NCBI RefSeq assembly: GCF_039839275.1
Contig: NZ_JBDOQP010000002.1
Span: 930,001-994,000, forward strand
Direction: 5' to 3'
DNA length: 64,000 nucleotides
DNA from: Aerobium sp039839275
Lineage (GTDB): Bacteria; Pseudomonadota; Alphaproteobacteria; Rhizobiales; Rhizobiaceae
Numbering within the stretch: the stretch's first letter is position 1; each line of letters begins with the position of its first letter. Shown in pieces: positions 26,855 through 34,643 of this stretch. The notes beneath the pieces are model-generated. The model made no database searches. It was not told where the DNA came from and was given only the letters and a program-made list of their open reading frames with translations. The translations under genes and the position numbers were made by a program.

Positions 26855-27585
26855 CACAGTTCATCCACGGTGCGCGGGAAGATCGACTGGAAGCCTTCGG
26901 CGTATTTCGCCGCCCGGCCACCGGACTGGCCGCCCGAATTGCGCTGGAAGTGGTTGGCGCGGTTCTCGGCGACGTTCTTGTAGAAGTGCCACAGGTGCTC
27001 CTGGCCCTCCATGCACTGGATCGCGGCCCACTTCTTGTCCCACACGTCGGTGATGTCGAGGAAGACATCCGGCTTCCACTGCATCTGCTCGGTCTGGTGC
27101 GGCTCGAACAGATAGACCTGCGGCGCGCCGAGGATCTTCTGGCCGGGGTTGTGTCCCCATGCCTGCGCGATGGCGCGGCATTCGAGCGTCCATTCCGAGA
27201 CGTACATGTGGTCCGTATTGTACGGATCGTATTTGGAGTGGCTCATCATGAAGGAGGGCTGCACGGCGCGCATCACGTCGACCAGCCTGTCCTTGGCGGC
27301 GCGATCCATCTCCAGCGGATAATCGCCCAGGTCGAAGAACTGGATGTCGTGGACGTCGAGCGCCTTTGCGGCGTTCTCCGCCTCACGCTGGCGCTCGGTC
27401 TTGACCCGATCGAGCGTCATGCCTTCCTGCTTCCACAGCTTGGCGCTCTCGCCACGTTCGCCATAGGAAAGGCAGACCACGGTGACGTCGTAGCCAAGCG
27501 AGGCGTGCAGCGCGATCGCGCCGCCACAGCGCCAGACGAAATCCGCGGAATGTGCGCTGACGATCAGCGCGGTTTTCTTGCTCAT
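26854..27585 (-). CDS. galB: 4-oxalomesaconate hydratase GalB (PIG-L/LmbE fold)
   Basis: A 243-residue protein of the PIG-L deacetylase fold with the N-terminal metal motif changed to AHSADFVWRCGG, the form found in GalB hydratases rather than AHPDD of true deacetylases. Further motifs are VCLSYGERGES and SHSKYDPYNTDH with the third ligand. GalB is a zinc hydratase that turns 4-oxalomesaconate into 4-carboxy-4-hydroxy-2-oxoadipate. It is coupled to ligK by a four-base overlap and follows ligI after 12 bases. Confidence 0.9.
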   Translation of the reverse strand: MSKKTALIVSAHSADFVWRCGGAIALHASLGYDVTVVCLSYGERGESAKLWKQEGMTLDRVKTERQREAENAAKALDVHDIQFFDLGDYPLEMDRAAKDRLVDVMRAVQPSFMMSHSKYDPYNTDHMYVSEWTLECRAIAQAWGHNPGQKILGAPQVYLFEPHQTEQMQWKPDVFLDITDVWDKKWAAIQCMEGQEHLWHFYKNVAENRANHFQRNSGGQSGGRAAKYAEGFQSIFPRTVDEL

Positions 27586-27597
27586 GTTGAGTTCCTC

Positions 27598-28497
27598 CTA
27601 AAGTGTCTCGGGCCAGTAAAGGCGGGTCGGGTTATCCACCACCAGCGTCTTCAACAAGGCCGCATCGGGCGCTATACGGGCCAGCAGGTCGACGAGCGCG
27701 CCATCATCGGGCATGTGCTGCTTGATGTTCGGGTGCGGCCAGTCCGTGCCCCAAAGCACCCGGTCGGGAAATCTCTCTACCAGAAACCTGCCGAATTCGG
27801 CGGCGTCGTGGAAAGGCGGCCCGGCGCGCGACACGCGCTCGGAACCGGACACCTTCACCCAGAAGCGCTCGTCCTCCATCAACTGGATGAGAAGCTGGAA
27901 CGCTTCCTGCTCAAGGCCGGCGCTAGCGTCGACGCGCCCCATGTGGTCGATCAGCATCGGCAGTTCCAGCTCCTTGAGGAACGGCGCGAGGCCGACGAGC
28001 CGATGCGCATCGAAATGGATCACAGCATGCCAGCCGAGCGGGATGATCTTGGCGACGATCTCGCGCACCGCGTCGTGGTCGGCGGCCTTGCCGAGATGGG
28101 TGACGAAATTGAAGCGGACGCCACGAATGCCACCCTCGTGCAGGTCTTCCAGCTCCTTGCGGCTGACGTCGCGGGCGACCATGCCGATGCCGCGATAGCG
28201 TCCATTTGATGCCGCGATGGCATCGACCATCGCGCTGTTGTCGGTGCCGTGACAACTCGCCTGGACGATGACGGCGCGATCGATGCCAAGGTGACGGTGA
28301 AGCTCGAAAAGCTTCTCCTTCGGTGCGTCTTCCGGTGCATAGGTCGCCGACGGCGAGAAGGGAAACACGGCAGCAGGACCGAAGACATGGCAGTGGGCGT
28401 CGCAGGCGCCGGCAGGCAGCACGAGATCGGGCTTCTTCGGGTTCGGATGGAAGGTAAGGGGCGTCATTCCAGTCTCTAGCGGTCTGTTGTCATTCAT
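27598..28497 (-). CDS. ligI: 2-pyrone-4,6-dicarboxylate lactonase LigI
   Basis: A 299-residue amidohydrolase of the LigI type: DAHCHVFGPAAVFPFSP with the HxH pair, VIVQASCHGTDNSAM, HEGGIRGVRFNF, IDHMGR and LWGTDWPHPN carrying the catalytic Asp. LigI opens 2-pyrone-4,6-dicarboxylate to 4-oxalomesaconate without a metal cofactor. The segments match my memory of the Sphingobium LigI sequence closely. It overlaps the TRAP permease stop by four bases, tying this enzyme to import. Confidence 0.92.
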   Translation of the reverse strand: MNDNRPLETGMTPLTFHPNPKKPDLVLPAGACDAHCHVFGPAAVFPFSPSATYAPEDAPKEKLFELHRHLGIDRAVIVQASCHGTDNSAMVDAIAASNGRYRGIGMVARDVSRKELEDLHEGGIRGVRFNFVTHLGKAADHDAVREIVAKIIPLGWHAVIHFDAHRLVGLAPFLKELELPMLIDHMGRVDASAGLEQEAFQLLIQLMEDERFWVKVSGSERVSRAGPPFHDAAEFGRFLVERFPDRVLWGTDWPHPNIKQHMPDDGALVDLLARIAPDAALLKTLVVDNPTRLYWPETL

Positions 28498-30425
28498 GAT
28501 TTGGCCGACTGAATTGCTGCATGGGAGACAGTGAGCTTGTAGCTCATCGCAACCAGCAACAGTAGGCCGAGAAGGCGGGCACCGATGGTCACCGCATCCG
28601 CGGCGTCAACGGCCGACGGCCACAGGACGAGCAGCGATCCCAGGCTAATGACAGCCCTTTCGAGCGCCGACATCGTGCGCACGAACCAGCCGGCAAAGGC
28701 CACCGACAATCCGGTCAATCCGATCGTCGCGAACACAATCGCCAGAGTGATCTGCAGGCCGTCGCCCAACATCAGCAATCCCGGCATGGTGACGAACAGG
28801 ATCGGCACCAACAGCTTGACGAAGCCCAGCCGCATGGACTCGACCGCCGTCGCATTGGCGTCCGCGCCGGAGATGCTGGCCGCGGCATAGGCGGCAAGCG
28901 CGACGGGCGGCGTGATGGCCGAGACGAGCCCATAGTAGAAGATGTACATGTGGGCGACGATCGGCTCGACGCCCAGCCGCACCAGCGCCGGCGCGACCAG
29001 CACCGCGAGCAGCAGATAGGCGGCCGAAGTCGGCAGGCCGAGGCCGAGCACGAAGGAGGCAGCGGCGGTGAGCAGCAGGATCAGCCAGATGCTTCCGCCA
29101 CCGACCTCGACGATGAGGCTGGATACCATCAAACCCATGCCGGTGAGGTTGAGCACGCCGATGACGACGCCGGCGGCGGCGACCGCGGCGACGATCGGCA
29201 GTGTCGAGACCAGCGTGTTGCGGCACACCGCCACGAGGTCCACCAATCCGACCCGTGTCTCCTTCTTCCAGGGACTGATGAGCAGGGCAAAGATGAGGCA
29301 GTAGACCGCGGCGCGCGTCGGCGTCATGCCATTCATCAGCAGGCCGACCAGGCCGACCAACGGCAGCAGCAGGTAGCCGCGCTTGAGCAGCGTTTCCCTG
29401 AGAAGCGCGAGACCACCGGACGCATCACGCTCAAGGCCAAGCCTGCCGGCCTCCAGCCTGACCGCGACCATCAGGGCGAGAACGTAGAGCAGGCCCGGCA
29501 CCAGTGCCGCCAATGCGATTGTCGAATAGGGCACGCCGATGATCTCGGCCATGATGAAGGCCGCGGCGCCCATGATCGGCGGCAGGATCTGGCCGGCGGA
29601 CGATGCCGCGGCCTCGATGGCGCCTGCCGTCACGGGCGTAAAGCCGGTGCGGCGCATCAGCGGGATGGTGAAGGTGCCCGTGGTGACGACGTTGGCCACC
29701 GCGCTGCCGTTGATCGTGCCCAGCAACGCGCTGGCCAGCGTGGCCGACAGCCCCGCCCCGCCCTGGACGCGGCCCGTCATGCCGCGTGCGAGATCGACGA
29801 AGACCTCGCCGGAACCGATCTTCATCAGCAGCGTGCCGAGCAAGGCAAACAGGAAGATGTATTCCACCGCCACGCCCATCGGGACGCCGTAGAAACCTTC
29901 GGTGGACAAGAGCAGCGTGGACGCCAGACGCGAGACGTCATAGCCGCCGTGCCCGTATTGACCGGGAATCAGGTAACCGAAATAGGCATAGGCAAGTGCC
30001 AGTGCCGACAGGATGACGAGCGCCCAGCCGAGCGTCAGCCGCACGAGCACGAGCACGACCGCCAGAACCGCGAGAAAGACGATCTCGTCGGTCTGGGTGG
30101 CAATCGCGCCGCGCATGATGATGTCGAGATAGGATTGCCAGAGATACGGCCCCGGCACCAGCGCGACGGCTGCCAGCACGTAGAGAAAGACGCGTGCCGG
30201 CAAGGATGGCATGCGCAGCGCCACCCAGATGAGCCCGCCGGCTGCGACCGCCGAAAAGAACAGCGATCGCAGCAGCAGTGCGGTAATGCCCCCGAAGAAG
30301 GCGCCATGAATGACAAGCCCGGTGGTTGTCACGGCGAGCACCGCGAACAGAAGCGACACGATGCGCGCTTCCCCTTCGCCGACATGGTCGCTGGGCAGAA
30401 TCAGCTTGTTCAGTGCGTCCTTCAT
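28494..30425 (-). CDS. TRAP transporter fused permease, TAXI type
   Basis: A 643-residue membrane protein. The N-terminal four or more spans correspond to the small DctQ-like unit and the remainder to the large DctM-like unit; repeated GLGLPTSAAYLL and SAITPPVALAAYAAASI motifs of the ion-coupled core are visible, and the middle has GSGEVFVDLARGMTGRVQGG. Fused permeases of this kind work with TAXI binding proteins such as the one encoded just upstream. It overlaps ligI by four bases. It should drive sodium-coupled uptake of a carboxylate. Confidence 0.92.
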   Translation of the reverse strand: MKDALNKLILPSDHVGEGEARIVSLLFAVLAVTTTGLVIHGAFFGGITALLLRSLFFSAVAAGGLIWVALRMPSLPARVFLYVLAAVALVPGPYLWQSYLDIIMRGAIATQTDEIVFLAVLAVVLVLVRLTLGWALVILSALALAYAYFGYLIPGQYGHGGYDVSRLASTLLLSTEGFYGVPMGVAVEYIFLFALLGTLLMKIGSGEVFVDLARGMTGRVQGGAGLSATLASALLGTINGSAVANVVTTGTFTIPLMRRTGFTPVTAGAIEAAASSAGQILPPIMGAAAFIMAEIIGVPYSTIALAALVPGLLYVLALMVAVRLEAGRLGLERDASGGLALLRETLLKRGYLLLPLVGLVGLLMNGMTPTRAAVYCLIFALLISPWKKETRVGLVDLVAVCRNTLVSTLPIVAAVAAAGVVIGVLNLTGMGLMVSSLIVEVGGGSIWLILLLTAAASFVLGLGLPTSAAYLLLAVLVAPALVRLGVEPIVAHMYIFYYGLVSAITPPVALAAYAAASISGADANATAVESMRLGFVKLLVPILFVTMPGLLMLGDGLQITLAIVFATIGLTGLSVAFAGWFVRTMSALERAVISLGSLLVLWPSAVDAADAVTIGARLLGLLLLVAMSYKLTVSHAAIQSAKS

Positions 30426-30443
30426 CGGAATGCGCCTTCGGAT

Positions 30444-31379
30444 CTATTGACCGGCTTCGTCGAAATAGCGCTGCGCGCCCGGATGCAGATCGATCGGCGA
30501 GTTGGTCGCATTCTCGACGCTGATCTCCTTGGCCTGCGGATGGATCTCCTGGATTTCAGCCAGATTGTCGAACAGCGCCTTGGTGATCCCATACACCGTC
30601 TCCTCGGGCACTTCGGTGGCGGTGAAGATCGTCGCCGGATCGTTGATGGCCATCACCCCGTTCTCCTGGCCGGTATAGGTGCCGGCGGGAATCTCGTAGA
30701 ACTGGTAGAAGGGGTAGGTCTCGACCATCTCCGCAAGGCGATCCTGCTCGATCGGGATCAGCCGCATGTCGCGCTGGGCACCGAGATCGATCAGCGCCGC
30801 CGTCGGCGCGCCGGCGAGCACAACGGTGGCGTCGACGGTGCCGTTCATCAGCGCGCTGGTGCCCTCGTTGTAGGACAGGAACTGTGCGTTGGATGCATCG
30901 AAGACGTCGTAGGCCTCGAGCATGCGCTGGACCAGCACGGCGGAGTTCGAGCCGGGAGGCCCGAGATTGATGCGCTTGCCGTCGAGATCATCCATCGTCT
31001 CGATGCCGGTGTCGGCGGTCGTGGCGATCTGCAGCACGGCCGGGTAGAGATAGGCCATGCCCGCGACGGGCAGCGCCTCCTCGAACGGCCCTTCGCCGAC
31101 CGATGCCTCATAGAGCGTCGAGGACGAGGAAAAGCCGAAGGTCATCTGGCCGGCGGCGACGCGACGGATGTTTTCCACCGAAGCGCCGGTCACTTCGGCG
31201 CGCGCGGTCATGCCATCGACGTGCGTGTTGAGCACTTCGGCCATGCCGGCCCCGATGACATAGAACAGACCGCCGGTACCGCCCGTGCCAATGGACACGC
31301 GCTCCTGCGACATAGCCGGCGAGGCGGCGAACACGGCCGCCAGGCCCGCCGCTGCAAGCATTGATCCCAATATTCTCAT
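30444..31379 (-). CDS. TAXI-family TRAP transporter solute-binding protein
   Basis: A 311-residue periplasmic protein with a signal peptide (MRILGSMLAAAGLAAVFA, cleaved after AMS). The mature start VSIGTGGTGGLFYVIGAGMA and the later NLGPPGSNSAVL region are hallmarks of the TAXI family. The start at 31379 is 38 bases after the tetR stop with GGAGG upstream; the longer open frame is not credible. It delivers the ligand to the fused permease. From the operon, 2-pyrone-4,6-dicarboxylate or a related tricarboxylate is the likely ligand (inference). Confidence 0.92.
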   Translation of the reverse strand: MRILGSMLAAAGLAAVFAASPAMSQERVSIGTGGTGGLFYVIGAGMAEVLNTHVDGMTARAEVTGASVENIRRVAAGQMTFGFSSSSTLYEASVGEGPFEEALPVAGMAYLYPAVLQIATTADTGIETMDDLDGKRINLGPPGSNSAVLVQRMLEAYDVFDASNAQFLSYNEGTSALMNGTVDATVVLAGAPTAALIDLGAQRDMRLIPIEQDRLAEMVETYPFYQFYEIPAGTYTGQENGVMAINDPATIFTATEVPEETVYGITKALFDNLAEIQEIHPQAKEISVENATNSPIDLHPGAQRYFDEAGQ

Positions 31380-31417
31380 AACTTTACCTCCACTTTGACA
31401 GGAATGAGCGGTGACGC

Positions 31418-32071
31418 TTATTCGGCCGCTGCGCGGCCTTGCGCATCCGCAAGGGCATGGAAGCTTGCAAGGCTCGCCTCCACGATCTGGTTGATTGCCG
31501 CCTCGCGGTCGTTGCCGTCGACGGCGCCGTCCGAAAGCCGCGTCACGCGCTCCGGATTGATGAGGGCGTAGTATAGGGACCCGAGCAGAAACTGGCTGCG
31601 CCAGACGAGCCCCTCGAGGGAAGCACCCGGCACGCATTCGCCGATGGCCTCGATGAAGGCCCGGCTGATGTCATCGAAGGCGCCGGCGATGATGGCGCGT
31701 GCGTCTTCGTTGCCCTCGGCGGAGAGCACGGCGCGCATGCGTGTGAACTCGGCGCCGCCACCGCTGTCACCCGACGGCGCGAAGGCCGGCAGCACATAAG
31801 CCCGCAGGATCGCCCGTAACCGTTCATGCGGGTCGCGTATGCGCCTCGCCTCGCCCAGCAGTTCCAGCCGGCGGCGGTTCATCGGCTCGGTGTGACGGGC
31901 GTAGATTTCACGAAGGAGGTTGGCCTTGGAGCCGAAATGGTAGGTCAGGCTACCGACATTGGCGTTCGCGACCTTGGCGATCTCGCGCATCGACACGGCG
32001 CTGTAGCCGTTCTTTGAAAACAGTGTCGCGGCTGCTTCGAGCAGCGCATCGCGGACATTGCCCTGGCGCAC
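31418..32071 (-). CDS. TetR-family regulator, first gene of the PDC operon
   Basis: A 217-residue TetR protein: the HTH is at residues about 25-46 (SMREIAKVANANVGSLTYHFGSKANLLREIY) and the rest is an alpha-helical ligand domain of the TetR_C type. The start is taken as GTG 32071 because GGGAGG lies five bases upstream; GTG 32095 is an alternative, and the ATG at 32254 would pass through the operator. It lies 38 bases before the TAXI gene on the same strand, so it probably heads and controls the operon. The inducer may be the imported dicarboxylate. Confidence 0.85.
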   Translation of the reverse strand: MRQGNVRDALLEAAATLFSKNGYSAVSMREIAKVANANVGSLTYHFGSKANLLREIYARHTEPMNRRRLELLGEARRIRDPHERLRAILRAYVLPAFAPSGDSGGGAEFTRMRAVLSAEGNEDARAIIAGAFDDISRAFIEAIGECVPGASLEGLVWRSQFLLGSLYYALINPERVTRLSDGAVDGNDREAAINQIVEASLASFHALADAQGRAAAE

Positions 32072-32108
32072 GAATTCCTCCCTGGGACTGATCACTCGAC
32101 CAATCTTC

Positions 32109-32124
32109 TTGTACGTATGTACAA
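32109..32124. promoter_or_regulatory. Predicted TetR operator over the operon promoter
   Basis: TTGTACGTATGTACAA: 6-base perfect arms TTGTAC and GTACAA with a 4-base centre. It lies 38 bases upstream of the tetR start. On the minus strand a TTGACT box (32137-32142) stands 12 bases upstream of it at a distance suiting a -35 element, so the palindrome would cover the -10 region and block transcription when bound. Confidence 0.65.
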
Positions 32125-32238
32125 ATGCAATGGACGAGTCAACGAAAATTGACGCCGCACGCGGCCGCTTGCCTGACGCCTGGCAGATGACGCTGCGTTG
32201 CATGAGGATGTCAGGAGTGACTGCCTCGACGCTTGCGA

Positions 32239-32271
32239 TTGACACCGATACCAATATACGTTGATATCAAC
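32239..32271 (+). promoter_or_regulatory. Sigma-70-like promoter with overlapping palindrome
   Basis: TTGACA at 32239-32244, a 17-base spacer and TGATAT at 32262-32267 give a good vegetative promoter for the DUF1428 gene at 32311. A perfect 12-base palindrome GTTGATATCAAC (32260-32271) covers the -10 box, as expected for a repressor site. The cognate regulator is not evident. Confidence 0.6.
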
Positions 32272-32310
32272 ATTACAAAAGTAGCCGCACTGAACACGAG
32301 AGGAAACCAG

Positions 32311-33024
32311 ATGACGTATGTCGACGGATTTGTGGCAGCCGTACCGGCCGCCAACAAGGAGGCCTACCGCAAGCACGCCGAGGAGGCCGCGCCGCTCTTC
32401 AGGGAATTCGGCGGCACGCGTCTCGTTGAATGCTGGGGCGACGACGTGCCCGAAGGCAAGGTCACGGATTTTCGCCAGGCGGTGAAGGCCAAGGATGGCG
32501 AAGTCATCGTCTTTTCCTGGATCGAATATCCATCGAAGGAGGCACGCAACGCCGCCGGCGAGAAAATGATGTCGGACCCGCGCATGGAGGCAATGGGTGC
32601 CGAGATGCCGTTCGACGCCAAGCGGATGATCTATGGCGGATTCGCGCCCATCGTCGAGGACGGCAAATCGTCGGGCACCGGATATGTCGACGGTGCGCTG
32701 ATCGCCGTACCGGCGGGAAACAAGCAGGCCTACCTCGATTTTTCCGCCATCTATTCCTCCGTGATGAAGGATAGCGGCGCCAGCCGCGTGGTCGACTGCT
32801 GGGGCGACGACGTTCCCGACGGCAAGATCACCGACTTCAAGGGCGCGGTGAAGGCCGAAGACGGCGAAACCGTCGTCTTTTCCTGGGTGGAATGGCCGTC
32901 GAAGCAGGCGCGCGACGAGGGCTGGGGCAAGGCAATGGCCGACCCGCGGATGACAAACGGAAAGATGCCGTTCGACGGCCAGCGCATGATCCATGGCGGT
33001 TTCGCGCCTATCGTCGACGCCTAG
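32311..33024 (+). CDS. Tandem DUF1428 protein
   Basis: A 237-residue protein made of two DUF1428 units, about 1-117 and 120-237. Each has YVDGxxxAVPxxNK near its start, CWGDDVP, then VKAxDGExxVFSWxEWPSK and a closing MIxGGFAPIV. DUF1428 is a dimeric alpha-beta-barrel-like family of about 117 residues with unknown function; here the two units are fused, so the protein may fold as an internal dimer. The start at 32311 has GAGAGGAAACC upstream. It forms a likely operon with two VOC genes. Confidence 0.88.
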   Translation: MTYVDGFVAAVPAANKEAYRKHAEEAAPLFREFGGTRLVECWGDDVPEGKVTDFRQAVKAKDGEVIVFSWIEYPSKEARNAAGEKMMSDPRMEAMGAEMPFDAKRMIYGGFAPIVEDGKSSGTGYVDGALIAVPAGNKQAYLDFSAIYSSVMKDSGASRVVDCWGDDVPDGKITDFKGAVKAEDGETVVFSWVEWPSKQARDEGWGKAMADPRMTNGKMPFDGQRMIHGGFAPIVDA

Positions 33025-33035
33025 GAGGGGCTCCT

Positions 33036-33809
33036 ATGCGAAACGTGCATGGCGATTTCATCTGGTATGAACTGATGACATCGAACCCCGACGCTGCAGC
33101 CACATTCTATGGGGCGGTTGTGGGATGGGGCTCCCACGCCTTCGCCGGCGACACGACGGGCTATCGCGCATTCTCCGCCAACGGCACCGACGTGGCTGGC
33201 CTTCTTCGCACGCCGGCCGAGGCCGAGGCCGGGGGAGCGCGGCCGTCCTGGTTCGGCTATGTCGGCGTCGATGACGTCGACAAGGCGGCGGCGGACATCG
33301 TCGCTGGCGGGGGAACGCAATATGTCCCGCCTACTGATATACCCGGCGTCGGCCGCTTCGCCATGCTGACCGACCCGCAGGGCGCGACCTTCTATGTCAT
33401 GCGCGGAGAGCCGGACGAAACGAGCAAGGCATTCGATCCAGCCAGTGCAGGCCACTGCCAGTGGAACGAACTTTCCACCAGCGATCCGGCCGCCGCCCTC
33501 TCCTTCTATACGTCCCGCTTCGGCTGGACGAAGGGCGACACGATGCCGATGGGCGAGATGGGCGACTACCAGTTCATCGACCACCATGGCGGCATGATCG
33601 GGGCCTTGACGAAGGCCACGAACGGAATGCCGTCGGCATGGCTGTATTATTTTGGCGTCGAGGATATCGACAAGGCAGCGCAAGCGGTCACCGAGAACGG
33701 CGGTGAAATCCATTTCGGACCAGACCGGGTGCCCACGGGCGGCTACATCATCGTCGCATCAGATCCCCAAGGCGCGATGTTCGGAGCCGTCGGTCCGCGC
33801 CGAGAATAA
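33036..33809 (+). CDS. Two-domain VOC (glyoxalase-like) protein
   Basis: A 257-residue protein with two VOC modules, about 5-120 and 130-255. Each begins with FxWYEL or CQWNEL and SxDPxAAxxFY, and ends in DPQGAxFxxxxP. VOC proteins bind a divalent metal with the E/H residues of the strands and include glyoxalases, dioxygenases and resistance proteins. The exact activity is unknown. The ATG at 33036 has AGGAGGGG seven bases upstream and lies 11 bases after the DUF1428 stop. Confidence 0.87.
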   Translation: MRNVHGDFIWYELMTSNPDAAATFYGAVVGWGSHAFAGDTTGYRAFSANGTDVAGLLRTPAEAEAGGARPSWFGYVGVDDVDKAAADIVAGGGTQYVPPTDIPGVGRFAMLTDPQGATFYVMRGEPDETSKAFDPASAGHCQWNELSTSDPAAALSFYTSRFGWTKGDTMPMGEMGDYQFIDHHGGMIGALTKATNGMPSAWLYYFGVEDIDKAAQAVTENGGEIHFGPDRVPTGGYIIVASDPQGAMFGAVGPRRE

Positions 33810-33820
33810 GGAGATCCGCA

Positions 33821-34294
33821 ATGACGAAAGTGACCCAGCACCTCTGGTTCGAGAAGGACATGGAAGCGGCCGTCCGCTTCTATACCGCGCTCATACCCGG
33901 TTCCTCCCTGAGCTGGATATCGAGCATGCCTGCGGAGACCCCCAGCGGTCCCGCAGGCAGTGTTCACATCGCCGGCTTCACGCTCGGCGACCAGAACTAC
34001 ATGGCGATCGAGGCGGGGCCGCTCGACGCGTTCAACCACAGCTTTTCGATCATGGTGGAATGCGACGACCAGGCTCAGCTCGACGCGCTCTGGGATGCGC
34101 TTGGCGAAGGCGGCTCGTATGAAGAATGCGGCTGGCTGCGTGACCGCTGGGGCCTGTCGTGGCAGATTGTGCCAAAGAGGCTGGGCGAGCTTATGATGGA
34201 CCCTGACCAGGCAAAGGTGAAGCGCGTCGCCGCGGCAATGCTCAAGATGGTCAAGCTCGACATTGCCGGACTGGAAGCCGCGGCGGCAGGATGA
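33821..34294 (+). CDS. PhnB-like VOC family protein
   Basis: A 157-residue single VOC unit of the PhnB/3-demethylubiquinone-methyltransferase-like branch: THxLWFEKDMEAAVRFYTALIP at the start, SIMVECDDQAQLDALWDAL in the middle, WGLSWQIVPKRLGELM with the closing metal ligand region. These proteins are annotated variably and usually have no proven activity. It starts 11 bases after the preceding VOC gene with AAGGAG upstream and closes the three-gene unit. Confidence 0.87.
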   Translation: MTKVTQHLWFEKDMEAAVRFYTALIPGSSLSWISSMPAETPSGPAGSVHIAGFTLGDQNYMAIEAGPLDAFNHSFSIMVECDDQAQLDALWDALGEGGSYEECGWLRDRWGLSWQIVPKRLGELMMDPDQAKVKRVAAAMLKMVKLDIAGLEAAAAG

Positions 34295-34310
34295 TCACCT
34301 GCCCCGCGAC

Positions 34311-34643
34311 TCAATGGCAGGTTGAGAGGAAGAAGACGCCGCCGAACGAAAACAGCGTCGAGGCCAAGGCTGCCAGAGCCGCGGCATAGCCGGCACGGCG
34401 CATGAAAATCGCGGTGCCGTCGGCCCGATTCCCCTGCCCGCCGAGCATCCATACGATGGCGGCGCCCGCGGCCACATGGACGAGCAGGATCACGGCCAGT
34501 TGAACGCGCTGCAGGCTGGTGCCGGCGAATGCCATTTCGTGCCAGCCAAAGCGGCAGCCGACTGAAAGCATGGCATAGAGCAACACGAATGCCGAGGCCC
34601 AGACGGCGAAGCCGGCGGTCAGCATCACGCCATGGCGGTTCAT
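34311..34643 (-). CDS. Small membrane protein of the terminal oxidase cluster
   Basis: A 110-residue protein with three hydrophobic spans and no recognisable domain. The ATG at 34643 overlaps the stop of the oxidase subunit I/III gene by four bases, so it is translated with it. It is probably a small accessory or structural subunit of the oxidase (inference). The C-terminus ends in a Cys-His pair. The longer reading frame up to 34796 lies inside the oxidase gene and is rejected. Confidence 0.75.
   Translation of the reverse strand: MNRHGVMLTAGFAVWASAFVLLYAMLSVGCRFGWHEMAFAGTSLQRVQLAVILLVHVAAGAAIVWMLGGQGNRADGTAIFMRRAGYAAALAALASTLFSFGGVFFLSTCH

Noticed and set aside
28950..31364. 804-codon plus-strand open frame over the TRAP genes
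   Set aside because: Antisense to the TRAP permease and TAXI genes; composition is His/Arg/Asp/Gln-rich as expected for a shadow frame.
32261..32270. TTGATATCAA as an FNR/anaerobox
   Set aside because: An FNR site needs TTGAT-N4-ATCAA; here the half-sites touch. It is kept only as a generic palindrome.
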